Origin: Thermoleophilia bacterium
GTDB taxonomy: Bacteria; Actinomycetota; Thermoleophilia; Miltoncostaeales; Miltoncostaeaceae
Reading direction: 5' to 3'
Assembly (NCBI GenBank): GCA_020438485.1
Contig: JAGQUM010000053.1
Span: 1-64,000 of the forward strand
Length of the DNA stretch: 64,000 nucleotides
This document shows, one piece after another, positions 8,956-17,959 of this stretch. The translations under genes and the position numbers were made by a program. Positions within the stretch are counted from its first letter, which is position 1. The number at the start of each line of letters is the position of its first letter. The notes beneath the pieces are model-generated. The model was not told where the DNA came from and did no database searches. It saw only the letters and a program-made list of their open reading frames with translations.

Positions 8956-9002
8956 CCCCCGGATTCTGGCACCCCGACGCCCTCACCGGCGGTGCGTGCG
9001 GT

Positions 9003-9410
9003 TCATGTGTCGGCGATGGGCGTGACGCCGGTCACGGCGCAGCCCCGCACCGTTCGCGTGCCGACCGTCAGCTTCGCCCTCATCCCGGTGTTCCTGCCGT
9101 TGTGGCGACACGCACCGGACGTGACCGTCAGACCGACGTCCCGGCCCTTGCGACGCCCCGTGAAGTCGACGCCGCGGCTGAAGGCGCTGCGCGAGACCCG
9201 CACGGTGAACGTGCCCAGCGACGGGGATTCCACCCGCAAACGCCCCTTGCTCACCACGGCCCGCCACGCGGGGGCCTTGCCCGTGCCCCAGGCGGTGAAC
9301 GCCGTCCCGGGTCCCGCCTTGGACGCGGGTACCGCGGAGGCCGGTGCCAGGGCGGCGGAGCCGGCGCCGAGGGCGACCGAGGCGGTGAGGGCGATGAGAG
9401 CGGTGCGCAT
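9003..9410 (-). CDS. secreted protein resembling the COG3650 domain
   Basis: A 135-aa protein starts with a Sec-type signal peptide (MRTALIALTASVALGAGSAA). The mature part has a small beta-rich pattern: AWGTGKAPAWRAVV early, then two cysteines in GACRHNGRNTG and RGCAVTG. This is like the short extracytoplasmic domains grouped as COG3650, where two cysteines probably form a disulfide. The function is unknown. It is divergent from the cyclophilin gene across a ~140-base promoter region. The family assignment is tentative. Confidence 0.7.
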   Translation of the reverse strand: MRTALIALTASVALGAGSAALAPASAVPASKAGPGTAFTAWGTGKAPAWRAVVSKGRLRVESPSLGTFTVRVSRSAFSRGVDFTGRRKGRDVGLTVTSGACRHNGRNTGMRAKLTVGTRTVRGCAVTGVTPIADT

Positions 9411-9549
9411 GCGTGTCCTCCGAGGCGGGCGCGGCGGACCATCCCGCCGTGCAGACACCACACTAGGCCGCTCACCCCACGCCCGCGCATCGGTTCGGTA
9501 ACGGCCGCGTACCGGTCCGCGACGCCGGCGCGCCGCTATGTTTGATGGC

Positions 9550-10221
9550 GTGAATCGACGCATCCTCGTGTCGGCGGCGGCCGCGCTGGCGCTGGCGGCC
9601 CTCGCGGCCGGCTGCGGCGGGAACGACACCGCGGCCACGCCCTCCACGCCCGCCACGTCCCTCGTGAAGGGCTGCGACGTCGCCCCGCCCGCCCGCGCGG
9701 CGGCCCCGAAGACGTACGACGCCGAGCCCCCCATGACGGTCGACGCGGCGCGGAAGTACACGGCGACCATGACGACATCGTGCGGCACGCTGACCATCGC
9801 GCTCGACCCGAAGGCCGCCCCGCACACGGTCAACAGCTTCGTGTTCCTGGCGCGCGAGGGATTCTTCGACGGCCTGGCGTTCCACCGCATCCTCCCCGAC
9901 TTCGTGGCCCAGGGCGGCGCACCCGGCGGCGCCCCGGACGGCGGGCCCGGCTACGAGTTCCAGGACGAGTTGCCGTCCCGCCCGTACCGCGTCGGCGACA
10001 TCGCGATGGCCAACGCCGGCCCCGGCACCAACGGCTCCCAGTTCTTCCTCATCACGGGCGCGCGGGGCGCGGCGCTGGGCCCCGACTACTCGCTGTTCGG
10101 ACACGTCACGAAAGGCGCGGACGTGCTGAAGCGGCTGAACGCGGTGGCCGACCCGACCGCGTCGAGCGGCACTCCGGTCCAGCCCACGTACATCCAGTCG
10201 GTCACGATCGCCGAGAAGTAG
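9550..10221 (+). CDS. lipoprotein peptidyl-prolyl cis-trans isomerase (cyclophilin)
   Basis: A signal peptide with lipobox LAALAAGC anchors the protein outside the cell. The cyclophilin fold starts near residue 70, with the active-site segments AFHRILPDFVAQGG, NAGPGTNGSQFF and SLFGHVTKGADVL. It should catalyse proline isomerisation during folding of exported proteins. Two starts are possible: ATG 9538 and GTG 9550. TATGTT at 9537-9542 looks like a -10 hexamer that includes the ATG, and GTG lies 7 bases after it. That pattern recurs in this window, so I choose GTG. Confidence 0.92.
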   Translation: MNRRILVSAAAALALAALAAGCGGNDTAATPSTPATSLVKGCDVAPPARAAAPKTYDAEPPMTVDAARKYTATMTTSCGTLTIALDPKAAPHTVNSFVFLAREGFFDGLAFHRILPDFVAQGGAPGGAPDGGPGYEFQDELPSRPYRVGDIAMANAGPGTNGSQFFLITGARGAALGPDYSLFGHVTKGADVLKRLNAVADPTASSGTPVQPTYIQSVTIAEK

Positions 10222-10232
10222 CCTCGTACGAC

Positions 10233-10922
10233 ATGGCCACGCGCAACCACACCGTCGACGATTACCTGGAGGCCCTGTACTTCCTGGCGTTCCCGGTGGG
10301 TGAGTACGGGCCCATGGTGGACGGGCAGCGCCCGGCCCCGGCCGCGCGCGTCGCCGAGATGCTGGGCGTGTCGGCGCCGACCGCGTCCGGGATGCTGAAG
10401 CGCCTGGAGGCCGAGGGGCTGATCGAGCGCGACGGCCGCCGGCCGCTGCTGACGCCCGAGGGCCGCACCCGCGCCGAGACGGTGGTGCGCCATCACCGCA
10501 TCATCGAGCGGTTCCTGACCGACTTCATGGGCTACACGCCCGCCGAGTCCCACGTTCACGCCGACGCGATGGGCGAGGCGTTCACCGACGAGATGGTCGA
10601 GCGTCTGGCCGAGAAGCTGGGCGGCCCGGACCGCTGCCCGCACGGCTGGCCGGTGGACCCCTCACACGAGCAGGCCGAGAACCTCGAGCTGGTGGCGCTT
10701 GCCGACGTGGCCCCGGGGTCGTCGGTCGTCATCGTGAGGTTGGCCGAGCACGACGGCGACCTGCTGCACCGCTTCTACGACGAGGGCCTCGTGCCGGGCA
10801 CCCGCGTGGAGGTGGAGCGCGCCGGCGGGGACGTGAGCGCGTCGGTGGACGGCGCCGCCCGGGTCATCGACGAGCCCGCCGCCCGCGGCCTGTTCGTACG
10901 GGTCGAGGCGACGGCCCCGTAG
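10233..10922 (+). CDS. DtxR/MntR-family metal-dependent regulator
   Basis: The order is an N-terminal winged helix (RVAEMLGVSAPTASGMLKRLEAEGLI), a dimerisation domain with CPHGWPVDPS, and a C-terminal FeoA/SH3-like domain (~150-229). Such proteins repress metal-uptake genes when loaded with Fe(II) or Mn(II). VDDYLE near the N-terminus supplies Asp and Glu like those of MntR. The usual (W/L)-E-H metal-ligand motif of the dimerisation helix reads G-E-A here, so metal choice or sensing may differ. No metal transporter is adjacent, so the targets lie elsewhere. Confidence 0.88.
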   Translation: MATRNHTVDDYLEALYFLAFPVGEYGPMVDGQRPAPAARVAEMLGVSAPTASGMLKRLEAEGLIERDGRRPLLTPEGRTRAETVVRHHRIIERFLTDFMGYTPAESHVHADAMGEAFTDEMVERLAEKLGGPDRCPHGWPVDPSHEQAENLELVALADVAPGSSVVIVRLAEHDGDLLHRFYDEGLVPGTRVEVERAGGDVSASVDGAARVIDEPAARGLFVRVEATAP

Positions 10923-11052
10923 CGCCGACGCGGGGCCCACATGCCCGCGGTTCCGGGACGATCCCGCACACGGCGCCCATCCCCGCGCCGGCGACGCCGC
11001 CGCCAGGCACGGCCGCGCGCGGTGCCGTCCGTGCCGCCGGGCGGCGCGGTCG

Positions 11053-11418
11053 CTAGACGGCGCTGAGCGGCGCCGACGCCCGGAACCCGGGGTTGACGCA
11101 CTCGCCGGGATGGCGGTGCTCGAACGCCGGCTCCACGCCGCAGCCGCAGTGGTCGAACGGCTCGCGCCACACCCGCAGGCCTCCGAACCCGGCGCGCGAA
11201 CGCTGCAGTTCACGGAACCGCTCCACGTCGACCTCCACCCCGAACACTCCGTGCGTGCAGCCCATCACGCGGCGCCCGAAGCGGTCGGCCAGGTACAGGC
11301 TCGGGCAGCGCGACGCCACGCAGTGCGACGGGTACACGACGCGCGTGCACCGCACCGGGCACTCGCGGCATCCGCCCACGGCGGCGAACGCGGCGGACGT
11401 ATCGGTGTGTTCGCTCAC
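11053..11418 (-). CDS. cysteine-rich protein of unknown function, 121 aa
   Basis: Nine cysteines are spread over the protein: C-x2-C-x3-C near residue 16 (CRECPVRC), then HC, RCPSLY, MGCTHGVFGVE, HCGCG and GECVNPGF. There is no signal peptide, so it is cytoplasmic and likely binds Zn or an Fe-S cluster. I do not recognise a named family. The GTG start has TACGGT 6 bases upstream, the leaderless pattern seen for other genes here. It is divergent from copC. Confidence 0.7.
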   Translation of the reverse strand: MSEHTDTSAAFAAVGGCRECPVRCTRVVYPSHCVASRCPSLYLADRFGRRVMGCTHGVFGVEVDVERFRELQRSRAGFGGLRVWREPFDHCGCGVEPAFEHRHPGECVNPGFRASAPLSAV

Positions 11419-11606
11419 CGGGCGACCGTACCCCACGCCCCTGCCCGGCGCCACCCGCGGGGAGGCCCGACCGCGGGGAGGGCGAACGTGCGGACCCTCA
11501 CGGAAATCCCACTGATCGCTCGCCCGCCCTTAACCGCGGCGGTGGCCCGGGAGCGCACGCGTTGCCTAGGCTGGAGTCCCCTGAGATCGCCTCCGGAAGG
11601 ACGCCC

Positions 11607-11987
11607 ATGCGCCGCCTCTCCCCCCTCCCCGTCGCCGCCCTCACCGCGGCCGCCGCCCTCGCCGCGTCCGGCGTGGCGTCCGCGCATGCCGGCCTGGCCT
11701 CCACGAGCCCGCGCAAGGGTTCCACGGTCGCGTCGCTGCCCAACGCGGTGTACCTGACGTTCGGCGGCCAGGTGGCGCGCGTGCTGAGCGTCAAGGTCAT
11801 CCGGCGGGGGGCGAACACCAACTACGCCACCCGGGCGGGGCTCGACCCCCGCAACGTCAACCGCGTGAAGGCGACGCTGCGGCGCGTCGGACCGAGGGGC
11901 GTGTACACCGTGCTCTGGAAGGTGCGGGTCGCCGACGGGCACATCCAGACCGGCAGGTTCAGCTTCCGCACCCGCCGGCCCGGCTGA
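11607..11987 (+). CDS. CopC-domain copper-binding protein
   Basis: A 126-aa exported protein has a signal peptide ending near SGVASA, so the mature form begins with His (HAGLASTSP). That is the amino-terminal copper ligand of CopC/YobA proteins. The beta-barrel segments LPNAVYLTFGG and VRVADGHIQTGRFSF, with a conserved DGH, also fit. It probably binds Cu(II) outside the membrane; no CopD partner is fused or adjacent. GGAAGG precedes the ATG at 11607 at good spacing. The gene is convergent with dnaE, 9 bases apart. Confidence 0.85.
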   Translation: MRRLSPLPVAALTAAAALAASGVASAHAGLASTSPRKGSTVASLPNAVYLTFGGQVARVLSVKVIRRGANTNYATRAGLDPRNVNRVKATLRRVGPRGVYTVLWKVRVADGHIQTGRFSFRTRRPG

Positions 11988-11996
11988 CCCAGCCGC

Positions 11997-14900
11997 CTAC
12001 TGAACCACCACGCAGCCGTCGCCCAGCAGGTTCCGCAGCGACGCCTGCAGGCTCGAATCCTGGGCGTCGACCCTGAAGGCCTCGCCCAGGCGGTAGCGGG
12101 TCACGCAGTCCTCGGCCTCCATCAGCATCACCACCGACGCGTCCCCCCGGTGGTCGAGGAACAGGCGCCGCAGCTGGTCGATGTGGCTCTGCACGACGCC
12201 CGTTGAGGGCAGGCGCACCGTGAGGCGGGCCTCCTCACCGTCCGGGTCGATCTCGAACGCCGTGAACGTGCGGGCCACGATCTTCGTCTCGGACTCGGAC
12301 TTGCGGTCGACGCGGCCGCCCACCAGCACGATGGCGTCAGGGCGCAGCAACTCGCGGAACTCGGTCAGCGCGTCGGGCATGACTACCACCTCGACGCTGG
12401 CCTCCAGGTCCTCCAGGCGCATGAACGCCATGGGCTCGCCCTTGCGCGTGGTGATCTGCTTGAGCTCGCCCACCATGCCGCCGACCGTGACGTACTCGCG
12501 GTCCTGCCGCTCGCCCAGCGACCCCAGACCGCATGTGACGGCCCGGCGCAGCTGGCGCCGGCAGTCGTCCAGCGGGTGGCTCGAGACGTAGAGCCCGAGG
12601 GCCTCCTTCTCGTCGGCGAGCATCTGCTCCTTGTCGGTCTCCTGGTCGGGGACGGGCGGGTCCAGCGACACGGCCGGGGCGTCGCCGACCTCGGCCATCA
12701 GCCCGAACAGACTCTCCTGTCCGGCCGCCGCGTCGCTGCGCGCCTTCGCGGCCTGTCCCATCGCGGCGGGCAGCACCTCCAGCATGCCGGCGCGGCTGCC
12801 GTCCGTGGAGTCGAACGCGCCGGCCTTGACCAGCGACTCCAGCGCCCGCTTGTTCACCTGGGCCTGGTCCACGCGGCGGCAGAAGTCCCAGATCGACGTG
12901 AACGCGCCGCCCGACTCGCGCGCCGCGATGATCGCCGACACGGCGTTCTCGCCGACGCCCTTCACCGCGGTCATGCCGAAGCGGATGACCCGGTCGCAGG
13001 TGACCGCGAAGTCCGACCGGCTGGCGTTGACGTCGGGCGGCAGCACCTCGAGACCCATCTCACGGCAGGCCGCCACGTAGAACGGCACGCGGTCCTTGGT
13101 GTCCATCACCGACGACAGCAGCGCCGCCATGTACTCGGCCGGGTAGTTGCACTTGAGGTACGCGGTCCGGTACGAGACCAGGGCGTAGCACGCGGCGTGG
13201 CTCTTGTTGAAGCAGTAGTCGCCGGCCGCCTCGCACATACCCCACAGGTCCTCGGCCACGTTGGGCGCCGTGCCGCTGGCCACGCAGCCCTCGACGAACT
13301 CGTCGCGCAGTGACGCCATCAGCTCCTTGTTCTTCTTGCCCACCGCCTTACGCAGATCGTCGGCGCGCGAGGGCGAGAAGCCCGCCAGCGCACGCGAGAT
13401 CGCCATGAGCTGTTCCTGGTAGATGGCCACGCCGTACGTGGGTCCGGTGATGGGCTCGAGGCGGGGGTCCTGGAACCTCACCTCCGACGGCATCCGCTTG
13501 TTGCGGGCGTACGTGGGGATAAACGCCATCGGGCCGGGGCGGTACAGGGCCACCAGCGCGATGAGGTCGGCGAACTCGGTGGGCCCCACCTCGCGCAGGG
13601 CGTCGCGCATGCCGCTCGACTCGAACTGGAACACGCCCAGCGCGTCGCCGCGGGCCAGCATGCGGTACGTGGCGGCGTCGTCCAGCGCCACCTGCTCGAT
13701 GTCGACGTCCTCGCCGTGCGTCTCCCTGATGAGGCGCAGGCAGCCCTGGATGACGTCGAGGTTGCGCAGGCCCAGGAAGTCCATCTTGAGCAGGCCCAGC
13801 GCCTCGACGTCGTGGTCGGGCACCTGGGTGACGACGTTGCCCTCATCGTCGATGCGCACCGGGATGTAGTCGGTGACGTCGCCGGGCGCGATCACCACAC
13901 CGGCGGCGTGAACGCCCTCGTTGCGCACCTGCCCCTCCAGCGGACGGGCGGTGTCGATGATGGTGCGGACGGCCTCGTCGCTGGCGTACGCGGCGGCCAG
14001 CTCGGAGCCGTCCTTCATGGCGTCTGCCAGCTTGATGCCGATGGGCCGCTCGGGCACGAGCTTCGCGATGCGGTCCACCTGGCCGTAGCTGAAGCCCAGC
14101 ACGCGGCCGGCGTCGCGCACCACGGCGCGGGCCAGCATCTTGCCGAACGTGCCGATGCGGGCCACGGCGCCGCGACCGTACTTCTCGGTGACGTACGCGA
14201 CGACGCGGTCGCGGCCGGCCACCTCGAAGTCGGTGTCGATGTCGGGCATCGACTTGCGGCCCGGGTTGAGGAACCGCTCGAACAGCAGGTCGTGCTCGAG
14301 CGGGTCGAGGTCGGTGATGCGCAGCGTGTACGCCACCAGCGACCCGGCGGCCGAGCCGCGGCCGGGGCCCACGGCCACGCCGTTGTTGCGCGACCACGCG
14401 ATGTAGTCCCACACGATCAGGAAGTAGGCCGAGAAACCCATCTCCTCGATGACGTCCAGCTCGAACCGAAGGCGCTCGCCGGCGCCCTGCGGCCACTGCG
14501 TGCCGTAACGCATCCGCATGCCGTCGCGGCACAGCTTCTCGAGGTACGACGCGGGGGTCTCGCCGTCGGGCACGGGGAACCGCGGCAGGCGCGTCTCGCC
14601 GATGGGCAGGACGAGACCCTTGCAGCGCTCGGCGATCTCGAGCGACACCGGGATCGCGTCGACGAAGTCGGGCAGCGCCTGGGCCATCTCGGCGCCGGTC
14701 TTGAGGTAGAACTCCTTGGTGTCGAACTTGAAGCGGTTCGGGTTCGACAGCACGTCGCGTGTCTGGATGGCCAGCAGGGCCTCGTGCGACTCGGCGTCGT
14801 GCTGGCACACGTAGTGGGCGTCGCACGTCGCCACCATCGTCTGGTTCGCGTCGAGCGCGATCCTGCGCAGTTGCTCGTTGATGCGGAACTGCACGGGGAT

Positions 14901-15440
14901 GCCCGAGTTCTGGATCTCGACGTAGACGTCGTCCTTGCCGAAGATCTGGTTCAGGCGGTCGAGCTCTGTGCGGGCGCCCGGCAGGTCGTCCTTCTCCAGC
15001 AGCCCGCAGATGGTCCCCGACAGGCAGCCGGTCAGCGCGATGACGCCGTCGGCGTGCTGGGCCAGCAGCTCGTAGTCGACCCGCGGCCGGCGGTGGAAGC
15101 CCTCGAGGTACCCCTTCGAGCAGAGCTTGATGAGGTTGTAGTAGCCGTCGGTGTTCTCGGCCAGCAGCGTGATGTGGGCGCGGTTCTCACGGCCACCGGG
15201 GCGGGCGTGGCGGTCGGGCACGAGGTACGCCTCGAGGCCCACGATCGGCGTGATGTCTCGCTTCTTCGCCTCGCGGTACAGCTCGATGGCGCCGCTCATC
15301 ACGCCGTGATCGGTGAGCGCTGTGGCGGTCTGCCCCATCTCCTCGACGCGGTCGAGCAGGCGCCCGATCTTGCACGCGCCATCGAGGATGGAGTAGTCGG
15401 AGTGGACGTGCAGGTGAGCGAAGTCGGGCGTCGAAGGCAT
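11997..15440 (-). CDS. dnaE: DNA polymerase III alpha subunit
   Basis: This 1147-aa replicative polymerase has an N-terminal PHP domain (HLHVHSDYSILDGA), a C-family polymerase core with GPGRGSAAGS, catalytic aspartates in PDIDTDFE and KMDFLGLRNL, a tandem HhH region (~830-860), and an OB-fold near 990-1070 (VTVGGMVGELKQITTRKGEP). The length is normal for DnaE1. GATAAT (minus strand, 15453-15448) lies 7 bases before the ATG, so the mRNA is probably leaderless. No dnaQ or clamp gene is nearby. Confidence 0.97.
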   Translation of the reverse strand: MPSTPDFAHLHVHSDYSILDGACKIGRLLDRVEEMGQTATALTDHGVMSGAIELYREAKKRDITPIVGLEAYLVPDRHARPGGRENRAHITLLAENTDGYYNLIKLCSKGYLEGFHRRPRVDYELLAQHADGVIALTGCLSGTICGLLEKDDLPGARTELDRLNQIFGKDDVYVEIQNSGIPVQFRINEQLRRIALDANQTMVATCDAHYVCQHDAESHEALLAIQTRDVLSNPNRFKFDTKEFYLKTGAEMAQALPDFVDAIPVSLEIAERCKGLVLPIGETRLPRFPVPDGETPASYLEKLCRDGMRMRYGTQWPQGAGERLRFELDVIEEMGFSAYFLIVWDYIAWSRNNGVAVGPGRGSAAGSLVAYTLRITDLDPLEHDLLFERFLNPGRKSMPDIDTDFEVAGRDRVVAYVTEKYGRGAVARIGTFGKMLARAVVRDAGRVLGFSYGQVDRIAKLVPERPIGIKLADAMKDGSELAAAYASDEAVRTIIDTARPLEGQVRNEGVHAAGVVIAPGDVTDYIPVRIDDEGNVVTQVPDHDVEALGLLKMDFLGLRNLDVIQGCLRLIRETHGEDVDIEQVALDDAATYRMLARGDALGVFQFESSGMRDALREVGPTEFADLIALVALYRPGPMAFIPTYARNKRMPSEVRFQDPRLEPITGPTYGVAIYQEQLMAISRALAGFSPSRADDLRKAVGKKNKELMASLRDEFVEGCVASGTAPNVAEDLWGMCEAAGDYCFNKSHAACYALVSYRTAYLKCNYPAEYMAALLSSVMDTKDRVPFYVAACREMGLEVLPPDVNASRSDFAVTCDRVIRFGMTAVKGVGENAVSAIIAARESGGAFTSIWDFCRRVDQAQVNKRALESLVKAGAFDSTDGSRAGMLEVLPAAMGQAAKARSDAAAGQESLFGLMAEVGDAPAVSLDPPVPDQETDKEQMLADEKEALGLYVSSHPLDDCRRQLRRAVTCGLGSLGERQDREYVTVGGMVGELKQITTRKGEPMAFMRLEDLEASVEVVVMPDALTEFRELLRPDAIVLVGGRVDRKSESETKIVARTFTAFEIDPDGEEARLTVRLPSTGVVQSHIDQLRRLFLDHRGDASVVMLMEAEDCVTRYRLGEAFRVDAQDSSLQASLRNLLGDGCVVVQ

Positions 15441-15522
15441 GCGGTTGATTATCGGGCCGGCGTCGGATTACACGGTGCCCGGCGGCGGCGGTGCGCGGGT
15501 CGGGCGGGCGGCGCGCGCGAGC

Positions 15523-16194
15523 CTACGCGGCGGCGGGCGGCGGATCGGCGTCGTCGGCCGCCGGCTCCTCCGGGGCACGGTGCTGCAGCATCATCAGGCC
15601 CCACTCGCCCCCGATGATGAGGCGCGACGCGTCAGGGGTCCATACGCCGCAGCGGGCGAAGCGGATGTAGCGCATCACCGCCCGGTCGGCCACGCGTACG
15701 ATCGCGAGACCGCGGTAGCGGGGGGGCTCCACCACCGGCACGGCGGCGTATCCCCCGCCCGACTCCACCGCGGCGCCGGGCGGCAGGTCGCCGCCGGCCA
15801 GATCGTCGATCCACGCGGGCTCGGGCAGGCCGGCGGCCGGATCCGTCTCGGGGTGCGCCTCGGACATGACGGCCAGCGTCGCCGCGTCCCACGTGCGCTC
15901 CACCATCTTGTTGACGCCCCGCAGCACGCCGTCCTTGAGAGCGAGCGCCAGCGCCCCCTCGCGCGCCGCCGCCACGACCCGCACGGGTCCCACGCCGGCC
16001 ACTGTGGCGTCCCGGTCGGTGCCGGCCAGTGTCAGTGACGTGCGCGGGGGCGGCGACAGCATCAGCCCGTTCGGCGGCTCCGCCCTCCGGCGGCCGGGCA
16101 GCTTGCCGCGTCGCTGGAGCACGTCGAGCACGCCCGACCACGCCCCCGGGTCGTCGGGGATCACGGGCGGGGCGCCCAGCGGTCGGGTGGTCAT
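15523..16194 (-). CDS. hypothetical protein, 223 aa, C-terminus shared with upstream neighbour
   Basis: The cytoplasmic protein begins MTTRPLGAPPVIPDD with GGAGG five bases before the ATG. The second half has repeated short beta-strand motifs (PVRVVAAAREGALALALKDG, RGLAIVRVADRAVMRYIRF) and the segment RLIIGGEWGLMMLQHR. An almost identical motif, RIAIGGEWGLAVAG, closes the next gene upstream, so the pair probably arose by duplication. It may be a partial beta-propeller. No function can be assigned. Confidence 0.65.
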   Translation of the reverse strand: MTTRPLGAPPVIPDDPGAWSGVLDVLQRRGKLPGRRRAEPPNGLMLSPPPRTSLTLAGTDRDATVAGVGPVRVVAAAREGALALALKDGVLRGVNKMVERTWDAATLAVMSEAHPETDPAAGLPEPAWIDDLAGGDLPPGAAVESGGGYAAVPVVEPPRYRGLAIVRVADRAVMRYIRFARCGVWTPDASRLIIGGEWGLMMLQHRAPEEPAADDADPPPAAA

Positions 16195-16261
16195 CGCGGC
16201 CTCCGGATGCGGCGGGGAACTCGACCCCGAAGGGTAGCCGACCCGGCGGCGATCGGCGCCG

Positions 16262-17182
16262 CTACGCGTCGTCGGCGACGGGACCGGCGACGGCCAGGCC
16301 CCATTCGCCGCCGATCGCGATCCGGTGGTCGGCGAGGAGCGCCCCGGCGCGCGCGCCGACCACCTCCAGCGCCACGGCGCCGTCGGCCGCGCGGTGCACG
16401 GTGACGCCGCCGGTGCCGGCCAGCAGCACCCACGCGCCGTCGGGCGACACCGCGATGTGGTCGGTGCCCGCGGGTCCCTGCCAGCGCTCGGCCGTGCCGC
16501 CGCCGCACACCGTGACCCCGCCGTCCTCGTGCAGGGCCGCCGCCGCATCCGCGGCCGCGGCCGCCCTCAGCATCACCACGCGGGAGCCGTCGGCCGGCTC
16601 CGTGCCGGCCGGGCCGACGGCCGCGCCGCGGGCCACCCACACGGCGTCGTCCGCGCCCAGCGCGACGGCGTCCACCGGGCCCCCGCCGTGCGCCGCAACG
16701 GGAGATCCATCGGCCAGCCGCGCCAACGAGACACCGCCGGGGTCGGCCACCGCCAGCGTCAGCCCGTCGGGGGAGATCGCCACGGGACCCTCCCCCAGCG
16801 CCGCCACGCGGTCGCCCAGGCTTGGCAGCACGACGGCCCGCCACCCGTCCCCGGCGTGGAGCAGCCCGGCGTTGGCATCGGCCGCACCCATGGCCCGGTC
16901 GGCGCCGGGGGGGCGGCGGTCGAACAACTGCCCCGCGTCGGACGTGCGGACGCTGCGCACCACGCCGGGGGCCCAGGCCACGACGAGCGCGCCCCCCTGC
17001 GCGGCGTCGAGGCCCTGGCACGGCACCGGGCCCGCCGCGACCAGCGCCACCCGATCCCACGGCGAACCGTCCACGTCCCCGGACCCCGCGGGCTCCAGGC
17101 GCAGCCCGCCCGGCCCCAGACCCACGCGCGAGCGCGCCGGGGCCGCGGCCCGGTCGATGCGCAGGGCCGGCGGTGGCGCCAT
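16262..17182 (-). CDS. beta-propeller-like protein, 306 aa
   Basis: Repeated units of the form GPVAISPDGLTLAVAD, GPVDAVALGADDAVWVA and DHIAVSPDGAWVLLAGTGG resemble WD40/PQQ-type blades, about six in all, in a soluble protein without a signal peptide. The C-terminus GGEWGLAVAG matches that of the downstream gene. The ATG at 17182 follows GAGG; a GTG at 17191 is an alternative. It likely serves as an interaction scaffold; the partner is unknown. Confidence 0.65.
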   Translation of the reverse strand: MAPPPALRIDRAAAPARSRVGLGPGGLRLEPAGSGDVDGSPWDRVALVAAGPVPCQGLDAAQGGALVVAWAPGVVRSVRTSDAGQLFDRRPPGADRAMGAADANAGLLHAGDGWRAVVLPSLGDRVAALGEGPVAISPDGLTLAVADPGGVSLARLADGSPVAAHGGGPVDAVALGADDAVWVARGAAVGPAGTEPADGSRVVMLRAAAAADAAAALHEDGGVTVCGGGTAERWQGPAGTDHIAVSPDGAWVLLAGTGGVTVHRAADGAVALEVVGARAGALLADHRIAIGGEWGLAVAGPVADDA

Positions 17183-17458
17183 GCGCCTCACGACCTCACC
17201 CCGCGGCGGGCGGCATGGACGTGATGGTGGGTCACAACAGGACCTCCGGGCGATGTGGGTGCGGACCGCGTGCGGCACGGTGATCCTAGCCCGCGCGCGA
17301 CCGCGGCCGGCCCGCTGTTCGTCCCCGCCCTCCGCCGCCCCGCCGTCCTGCGATCACGCTACGGTCCGACATCGAGGATTTCTTCGCTCATTTCCGCCCG
17401 CCCGGCACCGATATCATCCCCATTGAACCTTTTCGTGTGCTCTCGCGATCCATTGACC

Positions 17459-17908
17459 ATGACCCTGACACCCCATAGCGAGCACGTCCGCGTGGAGGCG
17501 ACGCTGCAGTCGCTGGCCCGTGTGCGCGAGGCGCTCGAAGCGACGCTCGATCGGGTGGACTGGCCGGCAGACGACGAGAGCCGGCTGATGCTGGCGGCCG
17601 GCGAGGCGGTGTGCAACGCGATCGAGCACGGCTCCGTGCCTGCGGGCCACGTCGACGTGGCCATCGACACCGACGCCGGGGGCCTCACGCTGGTGGTCAC
17701 CGACGAGGGCGACCCCGGCCGGCCCGCCCGCATCGACGCCCACGCGGCCGCGCCGCCCCACTCCAGCGTGCGCGGCCGGGGCATCATGATCATGCGCGAG
17801 CTCGCCGACACGCTGCGCATCGAGCCCAGCGGCCGGGGCGTCCGGGTGACCATGCGGTTCGAGCGCGCCGCCGGCGGCGTCCACGCCGCCCGCCCCCGCG
17901 TGGCCTGA
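17459..17908 (+). CDS. RsbW/SpoIIAB-type serine kinase (anti-sigma factor)
   Basis: The 149-aa protein is a GHKL ATPase with N-box EAVCNAIEHGS, G1 box DEGDPG and G2 box RGRGIMIMRELADTL. Such proteins bind a sigma factor and phosphorylate an anti-anti-sigma partner. No sigma or STAS gene is adjacent, so it belongs to an orphan arrangement. A GTTT-N16-GGGTAG promoter of the general-stress type exists elsewhere in the window (37928). The ATG at 17459 is chosen because the family fold starts within 15 residues; there is no Shine-Dalgarno sequence. Confidence 0.85.
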   Translation: MTLTPHSEHVRVEATLQSLARVREALEATLDRVDWPADDESRLMLAAGEAVCNAIEHGSVPAGHVDVAIDTDAGGLTLVVTDEGDPGRPARIDAHAAAPPHSSVRGRGIMIMRELADTLRIEPSGRGVRVTMRFERAAGGVHAARPRVA

Positions 17909-17916
17909 CGCAGGCG

Positions 17917-17955
17917 GGGGACGGGTGACCCGGGCGCGAAGCCCGGGCCGGCCCC
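17917..17955. terminator. hairpin between convergent genes
   Basis: CCCGGGC (17929-17935) pairs with GCCCGGG (17941-17947) around GCGAA, with a further imperfect GGGGG/CCCCC clamp outside. It lies between the stops of the kinase gene and the FtsX-like permease, so it probably ends both transcripts. Confidence 0.65.
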
Positions 17956-17959
17956 CGTG

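Noticed and set aside
13716-15617. 633-codon frame antisense to dnaE
   Set aside because: No family resemblance; it exists only because dnaE codons are GC-rich at third positions.
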